The position numbers and the translations under genes were made by a program. Shown here piece by piece: positions 52,228 to 61,371 of a stretch of DNA of 64,000 bases. The DNA is from Halomicrococcus gelatinilyticus. Its GTDB lineage: Archaea; Halobacteriota; Halobacteria; Halobacteriales; Haladaptataceae. Numbering within the stretch: position 1 is the stretch's first letter; each line of letters opens with the position of its first letter. The DNA lies in the NCBI GenBank assembly GCA_024227995.1, contig CP100467.1, positions 294,866 to 358,865 on the forward strand. The letters are read 5' to 3'. Below the pieces are notes generated by a model that searched no databases, was not told the DNA's origin, and saw nothing but the letters and a program-made list of their open reading frames with translations.

Positions 52228-52410
52228 CTACGAGAAGTGGGTCGCGTCCTCGGGTCGCTCACCCCGTCGGATGGTGGATTCGGGAAGACCGAATGGCGTC
52301 GACGGCTCCGGAAGTCCGGTATCCCCGAGATAGCCGCCATCCGCCGTGAATCTGCCGCCATCTGACGAGTCGAGCAGGGGCCGCTTCGCCGGGCGTTTGC
52401 GACGAGCGAA
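52228..52410 (-). pseudogene. Coding-like remnant downstream of the IclR gene
   Basis: In the same frame as the IclR gene and directly after its TAG, the minus strand stays open for about 60 codons (LLDSSDGGRFTADGGYLG, then DTGLPEPSTPFGLPEST and RRGERPEDATHFS) before another TAG. There is no start codon. Amino-acid content is halophile-like but I do not recognise it. It may be the tail of a gene lost by deletion, or readthrough noise. Confidence 0.2.
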
Positions 52411-52413
52411 CGC

Positions 52414-53193
52414 CTACACGTGGGTGGCGTTCACCTCGATGACGTTGGCGGCGCCCCGGACGATCTCGGGGAGTTCCTCCCTGAACCGCTCGCCCTTGAG
52501 TCGACTCGTCGGCCCCGAGACGCTGATCGCCCCCTGGATGTCGCCGCCCGAGTGCTCGATGGGCGCGGCGACGCAGCGCAGGCCCTGCAGTATCTCCTCG
52601 TCGTCGTACGCGACCTTCTGCTCGCGGATGTCCCCGAGTTCCTCGAACAGTTTCTCGCGGTCCGTCACGGTGTTCTCGGTCCGCTGTGGAAGTCCCGTCT
52701 CGTCGATGGTCTCGTCGACACGTTCTCGCGGCAACTGGGAGAGGATCGCCTTGCCGAGCGCGGTGCAGTGGAGTAGCTTCCGGTTGCCGGTGTACGAGGC
52801 GGTCTGGATGGCGTTCTCGCCGCTCGCCTTGTGCAGGTAGACGCCCTTGCCGTGTTCCTCGACCATGAACTGTGCCACCTCGCCGGTCTCCTCGGCCAGC
52901 CTGTCGACCTCCTCCCGCGTGATCTCGTAGATGTCCACGTTCGTCTTCGCGTACTCACCGAAGTCGACGAATCGCAGGCTGATGTGGTACGTCTCGCCGC
53001 GCTTCACCACGAACTCGTTGTCGACGAGCGTCGCGAGATGGCTGTGGACGGTCGCCTTGGCCACGTCGAGGTGGTCGGCGAGTTCGGTGACGCCCGCTCC
53101 GTCGAGTTCCCGCAGCGCCTCGAGTATCTCGTTGGTCGTCTGGACGGCCTTCACCCGTCGTCCGTCGCCGGTCGTCCCGTCGTGCTTGCTCAT
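52414..53193 (-). CDS. IclR-family transcriptional regulator
   Basis: A 259-residue regulator: an N-terminal winged helix (TTNEILEALRELDGAGVTELADHLDVAKATVHSHLATL, residues about 20-56) and an IclR effector domain (GKGVYLHKASGENAIQ, LHCTALGKAILSQLP, GLRCVAAPIEHSGGDIQGAISVSGPTSRL). IclR proteins control pentose and aromatic catabolism in haloarchaea (XacR of Haloferax is one). It stands between the MetE-like gene and the sugar transporter ATPase, so it may govern the sugar module to its right, the amine module to its left, or both. Confidence 0.9.
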   Translation of the reverse strand: MSKHDGTTGDGRRVKAVQTTNEILEALRELDGAGVTELADHLDVAKATVHSHLATLVDNEFVVKRGETYHISLRFVDFGEYAKTNVDIYEITREEVDRLAEETGEVAQFMVEEHGKGVYLHKASGENAIQTASYTGNRKLLHCTALGKAILSQLPRERVDETIDETGLPQRTENTVTDREKLFEELGDIREQKVAYDDEEILQGLRCVAAPIEHSGGDIQGAISVSGPTSRLKGERFREELPEIVRGAANVIEVNATHV

Positions 53194-53297
53194 GCGCGGT
53201 GCTACATCGTGGGACGGTATAGCGTTTGGGACGAGCGAACAGGTAGCATGCCATCGGTCGCCGCCGGCGTCGCCGTACCGTCGACGGTGAGTCGCCG

Positions 53298-54428
53298 TCA
53301 GGACCGGGCCGTCGTCTCGACCCGCTCGGCCGTCTCGCTGTTCTTCACGGCCTCGCCCGTCTCGGCGTCGAAGAGGTGTATCTTGTCCTCCGGGAACTCG
53401 ACGCTGACGACCTCGCCGGACGACAGCCGCAACTCACCGTCGACGCTCGCGGTGTACGTCTGGTCGCCGATGGTCATGTAGACGTAGCTCAGTTCGCCCA
53501 TCGGTTCGACGACCTCGATTTCCGTCCGGACGGCGTTCGTCACGGACCCGTCGACGATGTCGATGTGTTCGGGGCGCACGCCGAGCGTGAGTCGCTGCGA
53601 CGCGTTCGCGACGGCGTCGACGGTCTTGCTGGAGAGCTGGTAGGTGAACTCGTCGTGGTGCAGGACGTTCCCGCCGCGCTCGATCTCGAGGAAGTTCATC
53701 GACGGCGAACCGATGAACCCGGCGACGAAGCGGTTCCGGGGCTCGTGGTAGCACTGAAGCGGCGTCCCGAGCTGCTGCAGCTCCCCGTCGTCGAGCACGG
53801 CGATGTAGTCGCCCATCGTCATCGCCTCCGTCTGGTCGTGGGTGACGTAGATGGTCGTGACGTCCATCTCCTGCTGGAGCTGCTGTATCTCGGTGCGCAT
53901 CGTCGTCCGCAGCTTCGCGTCGAGGTTGGACAGCGGCTCGTCCATCAGGAACACCTCGGGCTCGCGGATGATGGCCCGCCCGAGGGCGACGCGCTGCTGC
54001 TGGCCGCCCGACAGCTCAGAGGGCTTCTTGTCGAGCAGGTCGCCGATCTCGAGCATCTCGGCCGTCTCCTCGACGCGCTCGTACACCGTCGACCTGTCGA
54101 GGTCGGTGGTGATCTTCAGCCCGTAGCCGATGTTCTTCCGGACGGACATGTGCGGGTAGAGCGCGTAGTTCTGGAACACCATCGCCATGTCGCGCTCCTT
54201 GGGCTTCAGGTGGGTGATGTCGCGCCCGTCGAGCTCTATCCGTCCCGACGTCACCCGTTCGAGACCCGCGATGCAGCGCAACGTCGTCGACTTCCCACAG
54301 CCGGACGGGCCGACGAGGACGAGCAGGTCACCGTCCTCGACGGTGACGTTCAGCTCGTCGACCGCGACGATCTCCGAGCTGCCCGATTCGAACACTTTCA
54401 CGAGGTCGTTGAGTTCTAGTCGTCCCAT
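53298..54428 (-). CDS. Sugar ABC transporter ATP-binding protein (MalK/UgpC type)
   Basis: A 376-residue ATPase: Walker A GPSGCGKST, Q-loop MVFQNYALYPHM, LSGGQQQR, Walker B VFLMDEPLSNLD and a C-terminal TOBE/OB regulatory domain (GSPSMNFLEIE, TLGVRPEHIDI) typical of carbohydrate importers. The ATG 54428 gives MGRLELNDLV; upstream frame extension is not used. It is separated from its likely permeases (59262-61098) by the GH31, dehydratase and dehydrogenase genes. No solute-binding protein is present inside the window. Confidence 0.92.
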   Translation of the reverse strand: MGRLELNDLVKVFESGSSEIVAVDELNVTVEDGDLLVLVGPSGCGKSTTLRCIAGLERVTSGRIELDGRDITHLKPKERDMAMVFQNYALYPHMSVRKNIGYGLKITTDLDRSTVYERVEETAEMLEIGDLLDKKPSELSGGQQQRVALGRAIIREPEVFLMDEPLSNLDAKLRTTMRTEIQQLQQEMDVTTIYVTHDQTEAMTMGDYIAVLDDGELQQLGTPLQCYHEPRNRFVAGFIGSPSMNFLEIERGGNVLHHDEFTYQLSSKTVDAVANASQRLTLGVRPEHIDIVDGSVTNAVRTEIEVVEPMGELSYVYMTIGDQTYTASVDGELRLSSGEVVSVEFPEDKIHLFDAETGEAVKNSETAERVETTARS

Positions 54429-54493
54429 TGGTATCCAGCCATTTGCTATGCCATACTTTACCATCCCAGATAAAACCCACTCCGGTCGCGGAC

Positions 54494-56833
54494 CTACGTC
54501 ACGACCAGGACGCGCCCGTCGGTCACCGTCCACTCCCCTCGCTCCGGCGCTCCCTCGACTCGCGTGCACTCGCTCCCGTCGACGGCGACCGCGTCCGGCG
54601 TCGGCCCGTCCACCTCGACGGTGAGTCGCTCCGCCGTCACGTCGCCGGTCGAGACCGCCAGCGTTCCGTCCTCCGTGGTCGTCGTCACGTCGACGAGTTC
54701 GTCGGCGTCGTCGTCGTAGAAGCGACCGCCGGCCTCGCCGGCGTCGTCGAGGACACCGTAGAACGTCAGGTCTTCGGGCGTCCCCGCGACCACCGTCTGG
54801 GTCGGCTCGCGGCGCGGAATCACGCCCCCGGCGCGGACGAACAGCGGCATCGTCTCCAGCGGCGCGTCGACGGTCACGTACTGCCCGCCCGGGTGGCGCT
54901 CCTCGGTCCAGAAGTCGACCCACTCGCCATCCGGCAGGTAGACGTCGCACGTCCCCGCCTCCTGGAACACCGGCGCGACGAGCAGGTCCGAGCCGAGGAG
55001 GTACTGCGTGTCTAGCCTGTGGGTCGCCGGGTCGTCCTGGTACTCGAGGACGAGCGGGCGAACGACGGGAAGTCCGGTCCGTGCGGCTATCTCGGCGTAG
55101 GTGTAGACGTACGGCAGCAGCGAGTAGCGGAGGCGGGCGTACCTCCGGAAGAGGTCGAGCACGTCCTCGCCGAACGCCCACGGCTCCCGTGGGGTCGTCC
55201 CGTGACAGCGTGCGTTGCTCGACAGCAGGCCGAACTGCGCCCACCGCGCGTAGAGGGCGTCGCTCGGCGTCCCGCGGAACCCGCCGATGTCGTGGCTCCA
55301 GAAGGCGATGCCGGACAGCGACGCCGAGAGGCCACCCCGGAGCGCCGCGGCCATGCCGTTCCAGGTCGTCTGCGGGTCGCCGCCCCAGTGCATCGGGAAG
55401 CGCTGGCTCCCCGTCCACGCCGACCGTCCCCAGACGACGGCCTCTTCGGCGCCGTTCACCTCGGCGACCGTCTCGTAGACGGCCTCGTTGTAGAGGTAGG
55501 GGTAGAGGTTGTGCATCGACCGCCCGCTCCGCCCGTTCGCGAAGACGGCGTCCTCGGGCACGTACTCGCCGTAGTCCGTCTTGAACACGTCCACGCCCAT
55601 CGCCAGCAGTCGGCGATGCTCGTCCTTCCACCACTCGACGGCGTCGGGGTCCGTGAAGTCCACCAGCGCGCCCCGGTAGTCGCCCTGGCAGGTGTGGTCC
55701 ATCACGTACGGCTTGCCCGTTCCGTCGGTGACGAAGTAATCCTCCTCCGCCCCCGTCTCGAAGGCGTCCGTCCCGACGGGGACGTGCGGGTGCTCCCACA
55801 GCGAGAGGTGGAAGCCGTCGTCGTCCAACCCCGCGATCATCTCCTCGGGGTCGGGGAACTGGTCGGTGTCCCACTCCAGGTCCGTCGAACTGCGGTCGCG
55901 CATCCAGAAGGGGTCGAGGTGGAGGACGTCGCACGGGATCGCCTCCTCGCGCAGGCGGGCGGCGACGGCCTCCAGTTGCTCGCGGGATTCGTAGCCCAGC
56001 CGCGACATCCAGGTGCCGAAACTCCACTTCGGCGGCCGGGACGGTCGTCCCGTCAGCGCGGTGTACCGCTGCAGGACGTCCGTGAACGCCGGGCCGTAGA
56101 AGAAGACGAACGCGAAGACGTCGTCGTCGACGCTGACGGACGCGCTCGCCGTCGAGGACTTCCCGAAGTCGTAGTGGACGCGGGCCGTCGTGTCCACCAG
56201 CATCCCGTACCCCTTCGTCGACAGGTGGAAGGGGACGTTCTTGTACGCTCGCGGGGTCTCGGTCCCCAGTGGCTCCTCGTGCCAGAGGTCGAGTTCCCGC
56301 CCCCGGCGGTCGAACTCGACGAACTGCTCGCCCGCCCCGTAGAGCTTCTCGTCCGGGGCGAGTCCGAACGCCGTCCCCGTCTCGGCGACGCGACGTGGGT
56401 TGTGGTTGATCTCCTCCTGGGTGAACCCCAGCGGGTCGACGCGCGACCGCTCGAACACGTCGACGTCGTCGCGCTGCTCCCGGAGGACTGCTTCGCCGTC
56501 GGTCTCCACGCGGAACCCCCACTCGTCGAGGCCGACGACCACCCGGAGCGCGCCCGTGTCGAGGACGAGCGAGCGGTCCACCTCGGTCGCGTCGAGGTCG
56601 ACGTCCGCCCGCACCGCGTCGACGTCGTAATCGGGGGAGGGCCGTTCGGCCCGGACCTCCGGGTTCGCTCGCAGTTCGAACCGGAACGTCCGCGGGTCGT
56701 AGAACTCCAGGGTCACCGGCACGGTGCGCGGCGTCGCCGTCTCCGGCGCGTCGGTCGAACACTCCAGCGTCACGCTCGACCCATCGACGTCGTAATCCGT
56801 GACGGTCGCGACGGTGATCCGTTCGGTGGTCAT
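54494..56833 (-). CDS. GH31 glycoside hydrolase, alpha-xylosidase-like
   Basis: A 779-residue retaining alpha-glycosidase. The catalytic nucleophile is D420 in VFKTDYGEYVP and the acid/base D486 in FPMHWGGD; LDPFWM, QFPDPEEMI, WSHDIGGF and LLSSNARCHG also match the YicI alpha-xylosidase branch. There is no signal peptide, so it should act in the cytoplasm on imported oligosaccharides or glycosides. Sulfoquinovosidases are also GH31, but the Arg/Trp/Tyr sulfonate-binding residues known from YihQ are not evident here. It is transcribed divergently from the dehydratase gene. Confidence 0.87.
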   Translation of the reverse strand: MTTERITVATVTDYDVDGSSVTLECSTDAPETATPRTVPVTLEFYDPRTFRFELRANPEVRAERPSPDYDVDAVRADVDLDATEVDRSLVLDTGALRVVVGLDEWGFRVETDGEAVLREQRDDVDVFERSRVDPLGFTQEEINHNPRRVAETGTAFGLAPDEKLYGAGEQFVEFDRRGRELDLWHEEPLGTETPRAYKNVPFHLSTKGYGMLVDTTARVHYDFGKSSTASASVSVDDDVFAFVFFYGPAFTDVLQRYTALTGRPSRPPKWSFGTWMSRLGYESREQLEAVAARLREEAIPCDVLHLDPFWMRDRSSTDLEWDTDQFPDPEEMIAGLDDDGFHLSLWEHPHVPVGTDAFETGAEEDYFVTDGTGKPYVMDHTCQGDYRGALVDFTDPDAVEWWKDEHRRLLAMGVDVFKTDYGEYVPEDAVFANGRSGRSMHNLYPYLYNEAVYETVAEVNGAEEAVVWGRSAWTGSQRFPMHWGGDPQTTWNGMAAALRGGLSASLSGIAFWSHDIGGFRGTPSDALYARWAQFGLLSSNARCHGTTPREPWAFGEDVLDLFRRYARLRYSLLPYVYTYAEIAARTGLPVVRPLVLEYQDDPATHRLDTQYLLGSDLLVAPVFQEAGTCDVYLPDGEWVDFWTEERHPGGQYVTVDAPLETMPLFVRAGGVIPRREPTQTVVAGTPEDLTFYGVLDDAGEAGGRFYDDDADELVDVTTTTEDGTLAVSTGDVTAERLTVEVDGPTPDAVAVDGSECTRVEGAPERGEWTVTDGRVLVVT

Positions 56834-56840
56834 CGATACT

Positions 56841-56852
56841 CACGTTACCGTG
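56841..56852. promoter_or_regulatory. Near-palindrome CACGTTACCGTG between GH31 TATA box and start
   Basis: Lies between the minus-strand TATA box (GGTAATTTTAATAG at 56859-56872) and ATG 56833. A related CACGTTAGTG is at 56920-56929 in the same position of the divergent promoter. Confidence 0.3.
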
Positions 56853-56910
56853 GCTCATGCTATTAAAATTACCTCGCTCGCTCGGGCGAGGGCGTATCCC
56901 ACACCCCAAT

Positions 56911-56929
56911 CTTTATTCGCACGTTAGTG
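56911..56929 (+). promoter_or_regulatory. Promoter of the dehydratase gene with CACGTTAGTG element
   Basis: CTTTATTCGC at 56911-56920 is centred about 28 bases before ATG 56943 (leaderless). CACGTTAGTG at 56920-56929 directly follows it and resembles the element at 56841-56852. Confidence 0.4.
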
Positions 56930-56942
56930 TACAACATACCCG

Positions 56943-58205
56943 ATGACGAACGAAACGCCGGACTACCGCATCGAGCAGGGCGGCGGCGTCCCCTGGCGCG
57001 ACATGGGACGAACCGAGACACACCGACCGCCCGAACGGGACCTAGAGATCACCGAGGTGAAGACGATGGCCATCGCCGGCAACTTCACCTGGGGCATCGT
57101 CAAGGTGGAGACGGACGCCGACGTGTACGGACTCGGCGAGACCTTCCGCGCGGAGGCCGCGCTCGACATGGCCGAGCGGATGACCATCGACCTCGAAGGC
57201 GAGAATCCGCTCGACACCAGCCGCGTTCGGGAACTGCTGGAGCAGCGGTACACCGGGACCGGGCGCATCGGTCAGGCGGCGTTCACCGCCATCGAGACGG
57301 CCTGTTACGACATCAAGGGGAAGCTGTTCGACGTCCCGGTGTACGAACTCCTCGGCGGGAAATACAGGGATAGCATCAAGATATACTGCGACACGCACGC
57401 GGGGGAATCGCTCGGCGAGGCGGTCGCCCGCGACCCGACGGACGTCTACACCCCGGAGTCGTACGCCCGCGCGGCCCGCGACGTCGTCGACGAGGGCTTC
57501 GAGGCGCTCAAGTTCGACCTCGACGTGCCGACCCACGAGCACTACGACGAGGCCAACCGCCGACTCGACAACGCGGCGATCGAACACAAGGTGTCGCTCG
57601 TCGAGGCCGTCCGCGACGAGATTGGCGACGACGTCGACCTCGGGATGGACCTCCACTGGAACTTCACCGTGGAGACGGCCGTCCGTCTCGGCAAGAAGCT
57701 CGAACGGTTCGACCTCGCGTGGCTGGAGGACCCCGTCCCGCCGGAGAAGTGGGACGCCCAGAAACGGGTCACGGAGGCCATCGACGTCCCCGTCCTCACC
57801 GGCGAGAACCTGGTGACGCTCGACCAGTTCAACGAGGCTGCGCGGAAGGGGATGCTCGACATCGCCGCCCCCGACGTGAACAAGTGCGGCGGCCTCGGCG
57901 AGTACGTCGACATCGCCACCGTCTGTGACCTCTACGGCATCCCGGTCGCGTCGCACAACATCTCCAGTCCGCTCGGGACCGTCGCCGGCGCGCACGTCTC
58001 CGCCACCATCCCGAACTTCCTCTGCATGGAGTGGCACGCCCGCGACGTCCCGTGGTGGAACGAGATGGCAGAACGGACGGAGGGCAGTGGCCCCATCCTC
58101 GAGGACGGGTCCATCGACGTGCCGGAGGGGCCGGGCCTCGGCGTCGAGTTGAACCGCGACCTCTGTGAACGCTACCTGACCGACGACTCGGAACTGGTGA
58201 TCTGA
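56943..58205 (+). CDS. Enolase-superfamily (mandelate racemase/muconate lactonizing) sugar acid dehydratase
   Basis: A 420-residue dehydratase. The barrel carries metal-binding acids in LGMDLHWNF, WLEDPVPP and LTGENLVT, and a general-base histidine in VASHNISSPLG. This set fits gluconate, galactonate and xylonate dehydratases of the superfamily, including the haloarchaeal xylonate dehydratase. With an alpha-xylosidase-like gene divergent to it, xylonate is a reasonable first guess, but a 6-sulfo sugar acid should also be considered because of the sulfolactate-like genes downstream. One base separates it from the next gene. Confidence 0.85.
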   Translation: MTNETPDYRIEQGGGVPWRDMGRTETHRPPERDLEITEVKTMAIAGNFTWGIVKVETDADVYGLGETFRAEAALDMAERMTIDLEGENPLDTSRVRELLEQRYTGTGRIGQAAFTAIETACYDIKGKLFDVPVYELLGGKYRDSIKIYCDTHAGESLGEAVARDPTDVYTPESYARAARDVVDEGFEALKFDLDVPTHEHYDEANRRLDNAAIEHKVSLVEAVRDEIGDDVDLGMDLHWNFTVETAVRLGKKLERFDLAWLEDPVPPEKWDAQKRVTEAIDVPVLTGENLVTLDQFNEAARKGMLDIAAPDVNKCGGLGEYVDIATVCDLYGIPVASHNISSPLGTVAGAHVSATIPNFLCMEWHARDVPWWNEMAERTEGSGPILEDGSIDVPEGPGLGVELNRDLCERYLTDDSELVI

Positions 58206-58206
58206 C

Positions 58207-59208
58207 GTGTCCCACACCGTCGTCGTCACCGACCACGACTTCGCAGATTTGTCCGTCGAACGGTCCGTCCTCGGTGACGTCGCCGAGGTCGTCGAACTCT
58301 CCGACGAGGTGGGCGAGTCGTCAGGAACCGCCGCTGACGCTCGTGCCGCCGACGCACGCGCCGCCGAGGACCACCTGGCGGCGGCGGACGCCGTCCTCAA
58401 CCTCCGGTACGACCTCGACGCCGACGCCATCGCCGCGATGGGCGACGTGCAGGTCATCGCCCGCTACGGCATCGGCGTGGACAACGTCGACGTCGACGCC
58501 GCGGCCGCCCGCGACGTCCCCGTGACGAACGTCCCCGAGTACTGTCTGGAGGAGGTGGCGACCCACGCGCTCACGCTCCTCCTCTCGCTCGCCCGCAGCG
58601 TGCCGCGCTACGACCGCTCGGTCGCGGCCGGAGAGTGGGACCGGGCCGTCGGCGCGCCCGTCCACCGCTTCTCGACGCAGACGGTCGGCGTCGTCGGGTA
58701 CGGAGCCATCGGTCGCGAGGTCGGCGCACGCGTCGCCGCGCTCGGCGCCGACGTCGTCGCCAGCGACCCGTTCCTCTCCGAGGCGACCCTCGCGGACGAC
58801 CCGGCAGAGCTCGTCGGGTTCGGCACGCTGCTCGACCGGGCGGACCTCGTGACCGTCCACTCGCCGCTCACCGACGACACGCGCGGCATGTTCGACGCGG
58901 ACGCCTTCGACCGGATGAAGCCCTCGGCGTACCTCGTGAACGTCGCCCGCGGCCCCATCGTCGACGGCGACGCGCTGCGCGAGGCGCTCGACGCGGGCGC
59001 CATCGCCGGGGCCGGCCTCGACGTCTTCCCCGACGAACCGCCCACCGGGGACGACCCCCTGCGCGACCACGAGCGGGTCGTCGCCACGCCACACGTCGCC
59101 TGGTACTCCGAGGAGGCGAACGAGGACCGCCGCCGCACGGCGGCCCGCATCGTCGAATCGGTCCTCACCGGCGGCGACCCGTGGAACGTCGTCAACGGCG
59201 TCGAGTGA
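58207..59208 (+). CDS. D-2-hydroxyacid dehydrogenase (SlcC/SerA-like)
   Basis: A 333-residue NAD-dependent dehydrogenase starting at GTG 58207, directly after the dehydratase stop. The nucleotide fold GVVGYGAIGREVGARVAALG (residues about 160-179), the substrate and catalytic elements YGIGVDNVDV, NVARGPIVD, GAGLDVFPDEPP and the catalytic His in TPHVAWYS are canonical. Family members include 3-phosphoglycerate dehydrogenase, C-terminal-binding-protein-like enzymes and (S)-sulfolactate dehydrogenase SlcC. Proximity to SuyAB/ComC-like genes favours a hydroxy acid such as sulfolactate; a sugar acid role is the alternative. Confidence 0.85.
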   Translation: MSHTVVVTDHDFADLSVERSVLGDVAEVVELSDEVGESSGTAADARAADARAAEDHLAAADAVLNLRYDLDADAIAAMGDVQVIARYGIGVDNVDVDAAAARDVPVTNVPEYCLEEVATHALTLLLSLARSVPRYDRSVAAGEWDRAVGAPVHRFSTQTVGVVGYGAIGREVGARVAALGADVVASDPFLSEATLADDPAELVGFGTLLDRADLVTVHSPLTDDTRGMFDADAFDRMKPSAYLVNVARGPIVDGDALREALDAGAIAGAGLDVFPDEPPTGDDPLRDHERVVATPHVAWYSEEANEDRRRTAARIVESVLTGGDPWNVVNGVE

Positions 59209-59261
59209 ATCGAAAATCAGTGGGATAGGGAATCAGAGCGGACGAGAGTCGGCGAAGGCGG

Positions 59262-60125
59262 TCAGGCCTTCCCGGTGCCGGCCGTGAGTCCCTCGACGAC
59301 CTTCCGCTGGAAGAACAGCATGAAGAGTAGCAGCGGGACGATGGACATGAACACCGCGGCCGAGATCGTACCCCAGGGGTACTGGAACTCGCCCTGGTAG
59401 GTGGCGATGCCGACCGTGATGGTGCGCATGCTGTCCTGGGTCATGAACGTCAGCGCGAACAGGAACTCGTTCCAGGCGTAGATGAACACGATGATGGCCG
59501 TCGTCGCCATCGCGGGTGCCGAGACTGGGAGGATGATGCGGAAGAGCACGCCGATGCGCGAGAGGCCGTCCATCAGGCCGGCCTCCTCCAGCGAGTCGGG
59601 CAACTCCTTGAAGTACGCCTGGAAGATCCAGACCGCGAACGGCAGCTGGAAGGCGGAGTAGGGGATGATGAGGCCGAGGTAGTCGTTGAGCAGCCCCCAC
59701 GAGCGCGCCAGCGAGAACAGCGGGATGAGCCGCGAGATGAACGGCAGCATCGCGGTGCCCAGGATGAGCAGGAGGACGGGCAGCTTGAACCGGAAGCGGA
59801 GCCGCGAGAGCGCGTAGCCGGCGAGCGCGCCGAGGACGACGTCGACGAGCGCCGTGCCGCCGGCGACGATGGTGCTGTTGATGAGGTAGCGCATGAACGG
59901 TGCCCCTTCGAGCGCCGTCCGGTAGTTCTCCAGGGTGGGGTTCTGCGGGACGTAGTGGACCGGGAACTGCACGACGTTCGAGGGCTGTTTGATGGACGTG
60001 ACGAACATCCAGAAGACGGGGAACATCGAGACGGCGGCGATGGCGAGGAGCGAGCCGTAGAACCCCAGCTTCTCCCCGACCTCCTGCAGCGAGTCGAGGT
60101 CGAATCCCGCCGATCGCGTGCTCAT
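59262..60125 (-). CDS. Sugar ABC transporter permease (MalG/UgpE type)
   Basis: A 287-residue permease with six helices. The EAA coupling loop reads ELPDSLEEAGLMDGLSRIGVLFRIILPVS, and YAWNEFLFALTFM near the C terminus is characteristic of the MalG branch. ATG 60125 (MSTRSAGFDL) is preferred; it lies one base after the upstream permease stop, so the two are translated together. The ATPase at 53298-54428 is its likely partner. Confidence 0.92.
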   Translation of the reverse strand: MSTRSAGFDLDSLQEVGEKLGFYGSLLAIAAVSMFPVFWMFVTSIKQPSNVVQFPVHYVPQNPTLENYRTALEGAPFMRYLINSTIVAGGTALVDVVLGALAGYALSRLRFRFKLPVLLLILGTAMLPFISRLIPLFSLARSWGLLNDYLGLIIPYSAFQLPFAVWIFQAYFKELPDSLEEAGLMDGLSRIGVLFRIILPVSAPAMATTAIIVFIYAWNEFLFALTFMTQDSMRTITVGIATYQGEFQYPWGTISAAVFMSIVPLLLFMLFFQRKVVEGLTAGTGKA

Positions 60126-60126
60126 C

Positions 60127-61098
60127 TCAGCGCACCTCCGGTTCGTAGAGCGTGCCGACGTAGGCCAGCGAGATGAGGAGCGCAACCAGCGTGATTATCG
60201 TCGCGGCCGCCGACCCGCGGCCGAACGCCAGCTGGGTGAACGTGAGCTGGTGGTCGAACAGCACGAGCGTCGTGGTCGCCTCCCCGGGGCCGCCCCCGGT
60301 CAGGCCGTATGGGAGCCCGAACGCCTGGAACGCCGGCAGCGTCCGGAAGATGAGCGCGACGAGGATGGTCGGTTTCAGCAGCGGGAGCGTGACGTCCCGG
60401 AACTGCCGCCACTTCGACGCGCCGTCCATTCGCGCCGCCTCGTAGAGGTGGTCCGGGATGCCCGACAACCCCGCCAGCAGGATGAGCGCCATGAACGAAC
60501 TCGTCTTCCAGATGGTGATGAAGATCATGGCGGCGAGCGCGACGTCCGGCTTCGCGAGGAAGGGGTACGTGCTCTCGAGGATGCCGATGCGGATGAGCAT
60601 GTCGTTGATGACGCCGTACTGGCCGTGGAACATCCACGCCCATATCTTCGCGTTGATGACGGTCGGAAGCGCCCAGGGGAACAGGATGGCGGCCTGGATG
60701 AAGTACTTCCCCTTGAACTGGCGCTGCAGCAGCAGGGCGATGCCGAGGCCGAGCACGAGTTCCACGGGCACCGACACGAACGTGTATATCATGCTCACCT
60801 GGAACGCGTTCCAGAAGCTCCCGCTATCGAGGAGCTGCTGGTAGTTCTGGAGGCCGACGAACGTCGTCGGTCGCGTCTCGATTATGTAGCCGGTGTAGAA
60901 GCTGCTCCGGACCGTCTCGACGATGGGATAGAACGAGACGGCCAGCAGGAAGAGGACGACCGGCGTCAACAGCGCGGTCGCGAGCTCCTCCTCCGTCAGT
61001 CGTAGTTCGCGGTACCGCTGCCAGCGCGACTGGACGGGCGTCGCCCCGCCCGCCGCGTCACGCTGGGAGCTACTCGCGTGTTCGACATTGTCTGGCAT
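60127..61098 (-). CDS. Sugar ABC transporter permease (MalF/UgpA type)
   Basis: A 323-residue permease: a long N-terminal cytoplasmic stretch, six helices, the MalF-type FVGLQNYQQLL loop and the EAA coupling loop IPDHLYEAARMDGASKWRQFRDVTLPLL. GCTTTATTGTC at 61126-61136 provides a promoter about 33 bases upstream. No binding-protein gene precedes it, which is unusual; a possible candidate begins at 63973. Confidence 0.92.
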   Translation of the reverse strand: MPDNVEHASSSQRDAAGGATPVQSRWQRYRELRLTEEELATALLTPVVLFLLAVSFYPIVETVRSSFYTGYIIETRPTTFVGLQNYQQLLDSGSFWNAFQVSMIYTFVSVPVELVLGLGIALLLQRQFKGKYFIQAAILFPWALPTVINAKIWAWMFHGQYGVINDMLIRIGILESTYPFLAKPDVALAAMIFITIWKTSSFMALILLAGLSGIPDHLYEAARMDGASKWRQFRDVTLPLLKPTILVALIFRTLPAFQAFGLPYGLTGGGPGEATTTLVLFDHQLTFTQLAFGRGSAAATIITLVALLISLAYVGTLYEPEVR

Positions 61099-61340
61099 TG
61101 CTATTCAGCGAAGGTACCCTCGACAATAAAGCTACGGGCGTAGGCGGACCGGGACGCGGCGCGTGGCGATGCCCGGAGTGCGGGGACGAAGCCGGACAGT
61201 GAGAGAACGGAACGAGCCAGAGGCAGAGCCCCCGAGGAGATGAAGCGGAGGACGCGCCGCTTGCGTCGCCAGTCGGGGCGGCGAGCCGTCGGGCTCCCGC
61301 TCGCCAGCCGCGGAATATGTGCCGCGACTGACGCCAACTG

Positions 61341-61348
61341 TTAATATC
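61341..61348 (+). promoter_or_regulatory. TATA-like box of the SuyA-like operon
   Basis: TTAATATC centred 27 bases before ATG 61372; it excludes the earlier in-frame ATG at 61366 as the natural leaderless start. Confidence 0.5.
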
Positions 61349-61371
61349 CAGGAGTCTGTTCCGTTGTGTGT

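Noticed and set aside
54494..56833. Sulfoquinovosidase
   Set aside because: Motifs follow the YicI alpha-xylosidase branch (HWGGD, SHDIGGF). The sulfonate-binding Arg/Trp/Tyr set of YihQ is not apparent, though a weak possibility remains.
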